Part shown: piece by piece, positions 17,624 through 24,129 of the stretch | How positions within the stretch are numbered: position 1 is the first letter of the stretch | Layout: each line of letters opens with the position of its first letter | Assembly (NCBI GenBank): GCA_017557885.1 | Contig: JAFYXV010000007.1 | Span: forward strand, 62,001-126,000 | Direction: 5' to 3' | Origin: a bacterium | GTDB taxonomy: Bacteria; Auribacterota; UBA3054 | Length of the DNA stretch: 64,000 bases | Position numbers and translations under genes: made by a program | Notes under the pieces: generated by a model | Seen by the model: the letters and a program-made list of their open reading frames with translations, nothing else | What the model was told of the DNA's origin: nothing | Database searches by the model: none

Positions 17624-18762
17624 GACGTTTGATTTTTCTTCCGCTGTTTGTCCTTACGGCCCTCAGCGCTTTTTCCATCACGCCTTTTGAGAAGAAGCAC
17701 ATTGAGGAGATTGCCACCAACGTGGTGGAGGTCTCGGAGCCGACGCATTTCCCGCGGCTGGCTTTCGAACTGGGAAAGTTTCCCTGCGACGACAGCGTGA
17801 TGGCGCTGAACCTCATGTGGGAGAAATGCCAGGAAAAACCGAACCCCTATGTCAGCAGGACCACCAGGGAGGACATCTACACCGCGAGAGCCTATGTCCT
17901 CTACGCCCTGGCCAGGATCGGATCAAAATACGCTCCCGGGCAGAAAATGTTCAACGATTATTTCGAGATCTCCAGGCCGGTGGGGATCGCGTTGACGCAA
18001 GCCAAGAACGGAAGCCTTCTGAAATATCTGAAGAGAGGCATATCAAGCTTGTCCGGCAGCACTGAAATGGTCTCCAGCGATACGGAACTGTATTTGATGA
18101 AGAGATACATCGGCGGTTCGGAATTCATTTTGAAAAACTGCCCGGATCTGAACGGCCAGGGCATCCGCTTCGAGGATTACCAAAGGATCCTGGAAGCCAT
18201 CGCCATGCTGGAGTTTTCCCATTCCAAGGAAGCCCTGCCGCTCCTGAAGCTTCTTCTCGGGCGCGAGGAATCCCGCTATTGGGAGAAACCGGTCTTTCGC
18301 GCCATTTATAACCTTGACCTGACCGACGAGGAAAAATTCGAGGTTTACAAGACCGCCTACAAGGAGACGAAAAACAAGACTGCGGACAAGGCTCCCGGCA
18401 ATCTGAAAGGCGAGCCGGAGTTCGACATCAGGTACATTTCCGGCGAAGCGCATCTCATTCTTCTGATGTCCCGCCTGAACATCCCCCTCAAGGAAAAGGG
18501 CTCTTTCTATGAAAAATCTCTCGCCAGCAGATCCTTTTCCGCCAAGCAGGCCGTGGTGGACTCCATGATCAGGGAAGGACTTTTCGACAAGCTCATGGTG
18601 CTTTTCTCAAATCGCAACAAAGACATGAATCTTGCGCAATTCACCATCTTCCGCCTCGGTTACGATTCCGCCGCGGGAGCGAAGGATCTTCTCATCAAGA
18701 TCTCGAAACTGGAAAACAAGACGCTTTCCGACCTGGCCAAGGAAGCGCTGCTCATAAAATGA
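17620..18762 (+). CDS. Secreted alpha-helical protein of unknown function
   Basis: This 380-residue protein has a signal peptide at 1-20 (RRLIFLPLFVLTALSAFS). The mature part is mostly helical with spaced leucine- and alanine-rich segments, reminiscent of HEAT/ARM-like repeats (for example around residues 190-240 and 300-375), though I cannot define a repeat period with confidence. It overlaps the response regulator start-to-stop (ATGA) and is overlapped in the same way by nth, so it is part of the same transcript as the two-component pair. A sensory or scaffold role outside the cytoplasm is possible but unproven. Confidence 0.65.
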   Translation: MRRLIFLPLFVLTALSAFSITPFEKKHIEEIATNVVEVSEPTHFPRLAFELGKFPCDDSVMALNLMWEKCQEKPNPYVSRTTREDIYTARAYVLYALARIGSKYAPGQKMFNDYFEISRPVGIALTQAKNGSLLKYLKRGISSLSGSTEMVSSDTELYLMKRYIGGSEFILKNCPDLNGQGIRFEDYQRILEAIAMLEFSHSKEALPLLKLLLGREESRYWEKPVFRAIYNLDLTDEEKFEVYKTAYKETKNKTADKAPGNLKGEPEFDIRYISGEAHLILLMSRLNIPLKEKGSFYEKSLASRSFSAKQAVVDSMIREGLFDKLMVLFSNRNKDMNLAQFTIFRLGYDSAAGAKDLLIKISKLENKTLSDLAKEALLIK

Positions 18763-19394
18763 CGGAAAAGGAAAGAAAAGCGAGCGTTATCAAAGCTGTA
18801 AAAGCCGCTTATCCCAAAGCGGGCTGCTCCCTCAAACACAAAGGAGTCTGGCAGCTCATGGTCGCCACGATCCTTTCCGCCCAATGCACCGACGAGCGAG
18901 TAAACCTGACGACGCCAAATCTTTTCAAAGCTTACCCTACGCCCAAAGATCTGGGAAACGCCAAACAGGAGGACGTTGAAAAACTGATCCGTTCCTGCGG
19001 CTTTTATAAGAACAAAGCCAAAAACATCATTGCCGCTTCGAAGATCATAGCAAAGGAACACAAGGGCCGCGTGCCGAAAACCATGGAAGAGCTTACCAAT
19101 CTTCCCGGCGTGGCCAGGAAGACCGCCAACGTCGTCTTAGGGACGGGTTACGGCATCAACGACGGCATAGTAGTCGATACGCACGTGGCAAGACTCTCAA
19201 ACCGCCTTGGCCTCAGCAAAAACACCGAACCGGAAAAGATAGAAAAAGATCTGATTAAAATCGTCCCCAGGGAAGAGTGGACAGACTTCAGCCACCAGCT
19301 TATAGCGCACGGCCGCGCAAAATGCCAGGCCAGGAATCCCAAATGCGCCGACTGTCCTTTAAAAATCTTTTGCCCCAGCAAAGTCTTGATATAA
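18759..19394 (+). CDS. nth: Endonuclease III
   Basis: This 211-residue DNA glycosylase/AP lyase acts in base excision repair of oxidised pyrimidines. The helix-hairpin-helix LPGVARKTANVV carries the catalytic Lys near residue 121, the catalytic Asp is in GIVVDTHVARL near residue 139, and the [4Fe-4S] loop has the C-X6-C-X2-C-X5-C arrangement (CQARNPKCADCPLKIFC) near the C-terminus. Length and order are standard. The ATG overlaps the preceding stop by four bases. Confidence 0.95.
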   Translation: MTEKERKASVIKAVKAAYPKAGCSLKHKGVWQLMVATILSAQCTDERVNLTTPNLFKAYPTPKDLGNAKQEDVEKLIRSCGFYKNKAKNIIAASKIIAKEHKGRVPKTMEELTNLPGVARKTANVVLGTGYGINDGIVVDTHVARLSNRLGLSKNTEPEKIEKDLIKIVPREEWTDFSHQLIAHGRAKCQARNPKCADCPLKIFCPSKVLI

Positions 19395-19412
19395 ATTCAG
19401 GAGGATCAACAA

Positions 19413-21851
19413 ATGAAAAAAACTATTTTGTTAATCTGTGCCGTGATTTTCTTTATGGCTGAAACGTTATTAGCCGACACTGTCACCCAGGAAGTTGCGA
19501 ACGTCCAAAAATACGTTAAGGGCAAGACTACGCTTAAGCTGAGCGGAACGCTGACTGAAACCGCTATGCAAGCGCTTGCCGAAGGGGCGACGAGCGTCTC
19601 TGTCTGCAACAATCTCGGCAGTTACCTTTCTGCTCCAACACTCCTTCCCGAAGGCAAGAAAGGTTACGGGACAAAGACCGGTAGTCAGAAGATCTCCGTC
19701 AAATCGAAAAACGGAAAATTCAGTTGGACGGAAAAAGACGTTACCGCGAATTTTGCTTTTGTAGTAGGGGCTGAAACTGTAAAGCTCGACAAAGCGGCTT
19801 TGAAATCTTCCGGAACGATAGATACGAAAGATATCGACAACTTCAAGACGCAAAAGGCAACTGTTTTGGATATCCAGGCCTACGAAAAAGGCCAGGGAAG
19901 CGTCGCCGCCTACACCTTTACTCCTGAGATGACAGGCAACGGCTTCAAGCACGCGAATAAAGGCGCAGATCTGCAAGTTAAGTTTTCCGCCAATGCCAAA
20001 GGCAAAGCGACAGCAACATTCAAGCTTCTTCCCAACGCGGCTTCTCCTGCGTTCACAGGAGAATCTCCTGTAGATCCTCCTACGGTAGTGACAAACAGAT
20101 TGTACATGGTCATCGATCTTTCGGGAGGCCCCAGCGCCGAAAGCTATCCGATAAGCTATCTCAATGAAGTTCCGGAAGGCGGCTGGACGGAGGAATACAA
20201 GACCACAAAGTTGGTACTTAGCAAGATCAATGCTGGCAAATTCACTATGGGCAGCCCCGATGATGAACTGGGAAGAGACGATGATGAAGTCCAGCACGAA
20301 GTGACTTTGACCAAGCCTTTCTTCGCGGGTGTGTTCGAAGTCACCCAAAAGCAATATGAACTAATAACGGGAAACAATCCGGCGAATTATCAGGGAAACG
20401 CACGCCCTGTGGAATGCGTTTCATACAATAAGATCCGCGGAAAGGAAAAAGGCGCCGGTTGGCCGGATAACAATGAAGTCGACGAGGACTCTTTCTTCGG
20501 TATTTTGCGTGCTAAGACCGGTTTGGAATTTGATCTTCCCACGGAAGCCCAGTGGGAGTTCGCCTGCAGGGCGGGCACGACCACTGCTTTGAACAGCGGG
20601 AAGAATCTGTCAGAAAAGTTTGAGTGCGATGAAATGGCGGAAGTTGGCCGCTATTATTACAATCAAGAAGACGGCAAAGGCGGATACAGCGAGCATACTA
20701 CCGTCGGCTCTTATTTTCCGAATGCTTGGGGACTATATGATATGCACGGAAACGTATATGAGTGGTGTCTGGATTGGAAAGCCTCATACGACGGAGATGC
20801 CACTGATCCGAAGGGCAGAGAAGAAGGACATTACCGTGTTATCCGGAGCGGGTGCAATGGCAGTTCCGCCAGCAGCTGCCGCTCTGCTTTCCGCTACCCC
20901 CTCAGCCCCGGCTTCTCCGACTATGCCGACGGCTTCCGCGTTTTCTTGACAGGGTCCAATGAGCCGGCGCCTCCGCCGGGCACCAACACCTACATGGTCG
21001 TTGATCTTTCCGGCGGAACCAACGCAGCAAGCTTTGCGATAAGTTATCTCGACGAGGTTCCGGAAGGCGGCTGGACGGAAGAGTACAAGACCACCAAGAT
21101 GGTGTTGAGCAAGATCAATGCTGGCAAATTCACCATGGGCAGCCCCAAGGACGAACTGGGAAGATACAATGACGAAGTCCAGCATGAAGTGACTTTGACC
21201 AAGCCTTTCTTCGCGGGCGTGTTTGAAGTTACGCAGAAACAATATGAACTGATAATGGGAAACAATCCGGCGTATTATCAGGGGGACGCACGCCCCGTGG
21301 AATACGTTTCATACGATATGATCCGCGGAGCGGAAAAAGGCACGAACTGGCCCGCAAAAAGCGAAGTTGACGCAACATCGTTCTTTGGTATTCTTCGCTC
21401 CAAAACCGGCTTATCATTCGATCTTCCCACGGAAGCACAATGGGAATACGCCTGCAGGGCAGGCACGACCACTGCCTTGAATAGTGGAAAGAATTTGTCA
21501 GACGAGGATCAATGTGATGAAATGAATGAGGTCGGTCGCTGCTATGGCAATATGAATGACGAAAAGGGCGGATATGATGAACACACTACCGTCGGTTCGT
21601 ATCTTCCCAACGCCTGGGGATTGTATGATATGCACGGAAACGTGTTGGAGTGGTGCCTGGATTGGTACCAGTCAGATCTGGGCAGCGATCCGGCCACCGA
21701 TCCGAAGGGCAATACCGAAGGTCGTTATCGCCTCCTTCGCGGCGGCGGCTGGAACTTCTGCGCCAGCGATTGCCGCTCCGCTGACCGTGGCGAAGTCACT
21801 CCCGGCGAAGTCTACGGCTTTGGCGGGTTTCGTGTTTTCCTGGTTCAATAA
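19413..21851 (+). CDS. Secreted protein with two FGE-sulfatase (SUMF1, C-type-lectin fold) domains
   Basis: This 812-residue protein has a signal peptide (1-21) and a strong AGGAGG at 19399-19404. The N-terminal ~200 residues are beta-rich and unrecognised. Two FGE/SUMF1 units follow, at about 230-510 and 525-811, each starting with a DLSGG...VPEGGWTEEYKTTK lead-in and GKFTMGSP, and carrying FEVTQKQYELI, FDLPTEAQWE and WGLYDMHGNV. Each unit ends in a 33-residue RGG/RSG...CRSA.R....P.......GFRV cassette that is hypervariable. Catalytic formylglycine-generating cysteines are not evident, so a binding (lectin-like) role is more likely than enzyme activity. It ends the clpP-to-nth run and is followed by two terminators. 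It is related to the proteins at 24130 and 41427. Confidence 0.85.
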   Translation: MKKTILLICAVIFFMAETLLADTVTQEVANVQKYVKGKTTLKLSGTLTETAMQALAEGATSVSVCNNLGSYLSAPTLLPEGKKGYGTKTGSQKISVKSKNGKFSWTEKDVTANFAFVVGAETVKLDKAALKSSGTIDTKDIDNFKTQKATVLDIQAYEKGQGSVAAYTFTPEMTGNGFKHANKGADLQVKFSANAKGKATATFKLLPNAASPAFTGESPVDPPTVVTNRLYMVIDLSGGPSAESYPISYLNEVPEGGWTEEYKTTKLVLSKINAGKFTMGSPDDELGRDDDEVQHEVTLTKPFFAGVFEVTQKQYELITGNNPANYQGNARPVECVSYNKIRGKEKGAGWPDNNEVDEDSFFGILRAKTGLEFDLPTEAQWEFACRAGTTTALNSGKNLSEKFECDEMAEVGRYYYNQEDGKGGYSEHTTVGSYFPNAWGLYDMHGNVYEWCLDWKASYDGDATDPKGREEGHYRVIRSGCNGSSASSCRSAFRYPLSPGFSDYADGFRVFLTGSNEPAPPPGTNTYMVVDLSGGTNAASFAISYLDEVPEGGWTEEYKTTKMVLSKINAGKFTMGSPKDELGRYNDEVQHEVTLTKPFFAGVFEVTQKQYELIMGNNPAYYQGDARPVEYVSYDMIRGAEKGTNWPAKSEVDATSFFGILRSKTGLSFDLPTEAQWEYACRAGTTTALNSGKNLSDEDQCDEMNEVGRCYGNMNDEKGGYDEHTTVGSYLPNAWGLYDMHGNVLEWCLDWYQSDLGSDPATDPKGNTEGRYRLLRGGGWNFCASDCRSADRGEVTPGEVYGFGGFRVFLVQ
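20844..20942 (+). other. Hypervariable C-terminal cassette 1 (DGR variable-region-like)
   Basis: This is the 33-residue end of the first FGE unit in the 19413 gene. Framework residues match the other two aligned cassettes (R1, G3, A9, C12-A15, R17, P22, G30-V33), and the residues between differ. At variable positions 16, 18-21 and 23-29 all twelve codons end in C or T (TTC, TAC, CCC, CTC and so on), as expected if they derive from AAY codons by adenine randomisation. It lies mid-protein, because a second unit follows, which is unusual for an active variable region. Confidence 0.45.
21588..21746 (+). repeat. 159-bp block shared with 25561-25719 (copy 1)
   Basis: It matches 25561-25719 with one mismatch by eye. 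It encodes TVGSYLPNAWGLYDMHGNV through the RGG that opens the hypervariable cassette, in both FGE genes. Downstream of it the two genes differ at most codons. Confidence 0.9.
21738..21836 (+). other. Hypervariable C-terminal cassette 2 (DGR variable-region-like)
   Basis: This is the end of the second FGE unit, 15 bases before the stop. It has the same 33-residue framework as cassettes 1 and 3. Ten of twelve codons at the aligned variable positions are NNY; the two exceptions are GAA. The first three codons (RGG) belong to a block nearly identical to the 24130 gene, and the identity ends at the fourth codon, where variation begins. Confidence 0.45.
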
Positions 21852-21904
21852 AAAAGATACTCGCTTTCAGCCCTGTGCTGAACGAGAATAATCCATTCTA
21901 AAAG

Positions 21905-21934
21905 CAAGCGCGCCATCTGGCGCGCTTGTTCTTT
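21905..21934 (+). terminator. Rho-independent terminator of the clpP-to-FGE run
   Basis: An 11-bp perfect stem CAAGCGCGCCA/TGGCGCGCTTG (21905-21915 with 21918-21928; the innermost bases will open to form the loop) followed by TTCTTT. Confidence 0.85.
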
Positions 21935-21946
21935 GCCTGCTTTTTG

Positions 21947-22000
21947 CCGCGGATTATTTCGCTATCAAATTTAATAGCGAAAAGTCCGCGGTTATTTTTT
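21947..22000 (+). terminator. Second, bipartite hairpin with T-run
   Basis: CCGCGGA (21947-21953) pairs with TCCGCGG (21985-21991), and inside it TTTCGCTAT (21957-21965) pairs with ATAGCGAAA (21975-21983). GTTATTTTTT follows. It is a backup terminator or structural boundary before the RhuM pair. Confidence 0.7.
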
Positions 22001-22015
22001 GTTTGATATTGATTA

Positions 22016-22175
22016 TGTTTGCTATCTAAATCGATAGAATAATTCAAGAATCTTGTTTTCGTGGAAAAGTTTTCATATCATCTGGTAAACTCGATTAATC
22101 ATTCTTTTGAGTTTGCGATATGGAAAACGAGATAATCATCTATCAGCCTGATGAAACTATAAAGCTGCACGTTCG
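22016..22175 (+). repeat. 160-bp direct repeat, copy 1 (promoter and first codons of RhuM gene 1)
   Basis: It matches 23023-23182 with about four mismatches. It covers the upstream region, the putative promoter and the first ~18 codons, then identity collapses. The offset between copies is 1007 bp. Confidence 0.9.
22053..22081 (+). promoter_or_regulatory. Putative promoter of RhuM gene 1
   Basis: TTGTTT (22053-22058), a 17-base spacer and TATCAT (22076-22081), inside the direct repeat. The identical elements recur at 23060-23088 before gene 2. Upstream AAATCGAT/ATAGAAT motifs are shared and could be regulatory. There is no Shine-Dalgarno sequence before either ATG. Confidence 0.5.
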
Positions 22176-22986
22176 TGTAAAGAACGAAACAGTTTGGCTA
22201 ACACAAAATCAAATCGCTGAATTGTTTGGCACAAAAAGACCTGCAATAACTAAACACCTGACAAACATTTACAAAAGCGGAGAATTGGATAAAAAAAGTA
22301 CATGTTCCATTTTGGAACATATAGCCAATAAAAGAAAAAGATTGTATGAAACGGTGTATTATAATCTTGATGTTATTATTTCGGTCGGATATCGTGTAAA
22401 CACGATAAGGGGTATTCAATTCCGCCAATGGGCTACCCAAGTTCTTAAAGATTATCTCTTAAAAGGATATGCATTAAACCATAGAATCGAACTGCTTGAA
22501 ACCAAAACTGAAAAGAAATTTGACGAACATGATGACAGAATAACAAGAATAGAAAAAGAGATTGAGTTCTTTGTTAAGGCTTCACTTCCTCCTAGGCAAG
22601 GCGTTTTTTATGATGGGCAGGTCTTCGACGCCGATGTGTTTTTGACTAAGTTTATTTTGTCTGCCAAAAGATCTATTCTTTTGATCGATAATTATGTGGA
22701 CATTACGACTTTGGAAATGCTGGCGAAGAAGGGAAAGGGAGTAAGTCTTCGAATAGTTACATCTAAACGCGGGAATGAACTTGCGTCAAGTGACATCGAT
22801 AAGTTTAATGAGCAATATGGTGATTTGGTTGTATCCTTTTGTTCAAAATTTCACGATCGTTTTCTGATCATCGACGATAAAGAACTTTTCCTTATTGGTG
22901 CATCAATAAAGGACCTAGGTAAAAAATGCTTTGCTTTCACGAAACTGGACGCAGCAGAGATCGCTGGCTTGAAATCAAGAATTTGA
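22120..22986 (+). CDS. RhuM-family protein with C-terminal PLD-like domain (paralog 1)
   Basis: This 288-residue protein has an N-terminal RhuM (Virulence_RhuM) DNA-binding-type domain at about 1-125, with ETVWLTQNQIAELFGTKRPAITKHL (a helix-turn-helix) and the family hallmark VYYNLDVIISVGYRVNTIRGIQFRQWA. A short coiled coil at about 127-150 links to a C-terminal domain with SAKRSILLIDNYVD, and FHDRFLIIDDKELFLIGASIKDLGKK, an HxR...D arrangement like a degenerate phospholipase-D half-site. The RhuM family occurs in accessory regions and its function is unsettled. AT-rich composition and tandem duplication with the next gene suggest recent acquisition. Confidence 0.85.
   Translation: MENEIIIYQPDETIKLHVRVKNETVWLTQNQIAELFGTKRPAITKHLTNIYKSGELDKKSTCSILEHIANKRKRLYETVYYNLDVIISVGYRVNTIRGIQFRQWATQVLKDYLLKGYALNHRIELLETKTEKKFDEHDDRITRIEKEIEFFVKASLPPRQGVFYDGQVFDADVFLTKFILSAKRSILLIDNYVDITTLEMLAKKGKGVSLRIVTSKRGNELASSDIDKFNEQYGDLVVSFCSKFHDRFLIIDDKELFLIGASIKDLGKKCFAFTKLDAAEIAGLKSRI
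22561..22986 (+). repeat. 426-bp direct repeat, copy 1 (C-terminal domain of RhuM gene 1)
   Basis: It corresponds to 23553-23978 (offset 992 bp, because paralog 2 is five codons shorter). The two copies differ at scattered, mostly synonymous positions, and the encoded domains are almost identical. Confidence 0.9.
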
Positions 22987-23022
22987 GGAAACGTGTTGTT
23001 TTTTATAGCGACGTTTTTTCTT

Positions 23023-23182
23023 TGTTTGCTATTTAAATCGATAGAATAATTCAAGAATCTTGTTTTCGTGGAAAAGTTTTCATATCATCTGGTAAACTTG
23101 GTTAATCATTCTTTTGAGTTTGCGATATGGAAAACGAGATAATCATCTATCAGCCTGATGAAACTATAAAGCTGGACGTTCG
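23023..23182 (+). repeat. 160-bp direct repeat, copy 2
   Basis: Second copy of the promoter and first-codon segment, before RhuM gene 2. See 22016-22175 for limits and mismatches. Confidence 0.9.
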
Positions 23183-23978
23183 AATGGAAAACGAGACGGT
23201 CTGGCTTTCTATTGATCAAATGGCAGAGCTTTTTCAACGTAACAATAGTGTTATCGGGAAGCATATTCGCAATGTATTTAAAGAAAGTGAATTAGTAAGG
23301 GATTCAGTTTGGGCAAAATTTGCCTACACTGCATCAGATGGTAAAACATATCAAGTTGACTATTATAATTTAGATGTCATAATATCTGTTGGTTACAGAG
23401 TAAAATCATTGCGTGGCACCCAATTTAGAAAGTGGGCGACTAAGGTTTTAAGGGAGCATCTTCTCAAAGGATATAGTTTAAACAAGCGTTTTGAACAAGT
23501 AGAAGACAAATTATCTAAACATGATGTTCAAATAGAAGAACTCCAGAAAAATATTGATTTCTTTGTTAAGACTTCGCTTCCTCCTAGGCAAGGCGTTTTT
23601 TATGATGGGCAGGTCTTCGACGCCGATGTGTTTTTGACTAAGTTTATTTTGTCTGCCAAAAGATCTATTCTTTTAATCGATAATTATGTGGACATAACTT
23701 CTTTGGAAATGCTTGCTAAAAAGGGAAAGGGAGTAAGTCTTCGAATAGTTACATCTAAACGCGGTAATGAACTAGCGGCAAGCGACATCGATAAATTTAA
23801 TGAGCAGTATGGAAATTTAGTCGTTTCTTTTAGTTCAAAATTTCACGATCGTTTTCTGATCATCGACGATAAAGAACTTTTTCTTATCGGTGCGTCGTTA
23901 AAGGATCTGGGGAAAAAGTGCTTTGCTTTCACGAAACTGGACGCAGCAGAGATCGCTGGTCTGAAATCAAGAATTTGA
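23127..23978 (+). CDS. RhuM-family protein with C-terminal PLD-like domain (paralog 2)
   Basis: This 283-residue tandem paralog of the preceding gene shares its first ~18 residues and residues from about 143 to the end almost unchanged. The intervening RhuM domain is clearly diverged: the helix-turn-helix reads ETVWLSIDQMAELFQRNNSVIGKHI, and the following loop (SVWAKFAYTASDGKTYQ) has a different sequence. The hallmark YYNLDVIISVGYRVKSLRGTQFRKWA is intact. The linker coiled coil is also different. This leaves two proteins with a common effector-like C-terminus and different putative recognition modules. Confidence 0.85.
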   Translation: MENEIIIYQPDETIKLDVRMENETVWLSIDQMAELFQRNNSVIGKHIRNVFKESELVRDSVWAKFAYTASDGKTYQVDYYNLDVIISVGYRVKSLRGTQFRKWATKVLREHLLKGYSLNKRFEQVEDKLSKHDVQIEELQKNIDFFVKTSLPPRQGVFYDGQVFDADVFLTKFILSAKRSILLIDNYVDITSLEMLAKKGKGVSLRIVTSKRGNELAASDIDKFNEQYGNLVVSFSSKFHDRFLIIDDKELFLIGASLKDLGKKCFAFTKLDAAEIAGLKSRI

Positions 23979-24059
23979 ACAATACTAGCCTAGTTTTATG
24001 ACTTGTCTTCCTTTTCTTCCCCGTTTCTTTTGCGCGGAGTAGTACGCGACCTTCGCTTT

Positions 24060-24068
24060 TGCTACAAT
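24060..24068 (+). promoter_or_regulatory. Extended -10 promoter for the 24130 gene
   Basis: TTGCTACAAT-type extended -10 (hexamer TACAAT, 24063-24068) about 60 bases before the ATG. No clear -35. It resembles the TGCTACAAT box before rnfC. Confidence 0.5.
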
Positions 24069-24129
24069 TTATTAGCCAATAGCATTATAAAAACTTCAAA
24101 ACAATCATTGCCTCTTGGGGAGGAACCAA

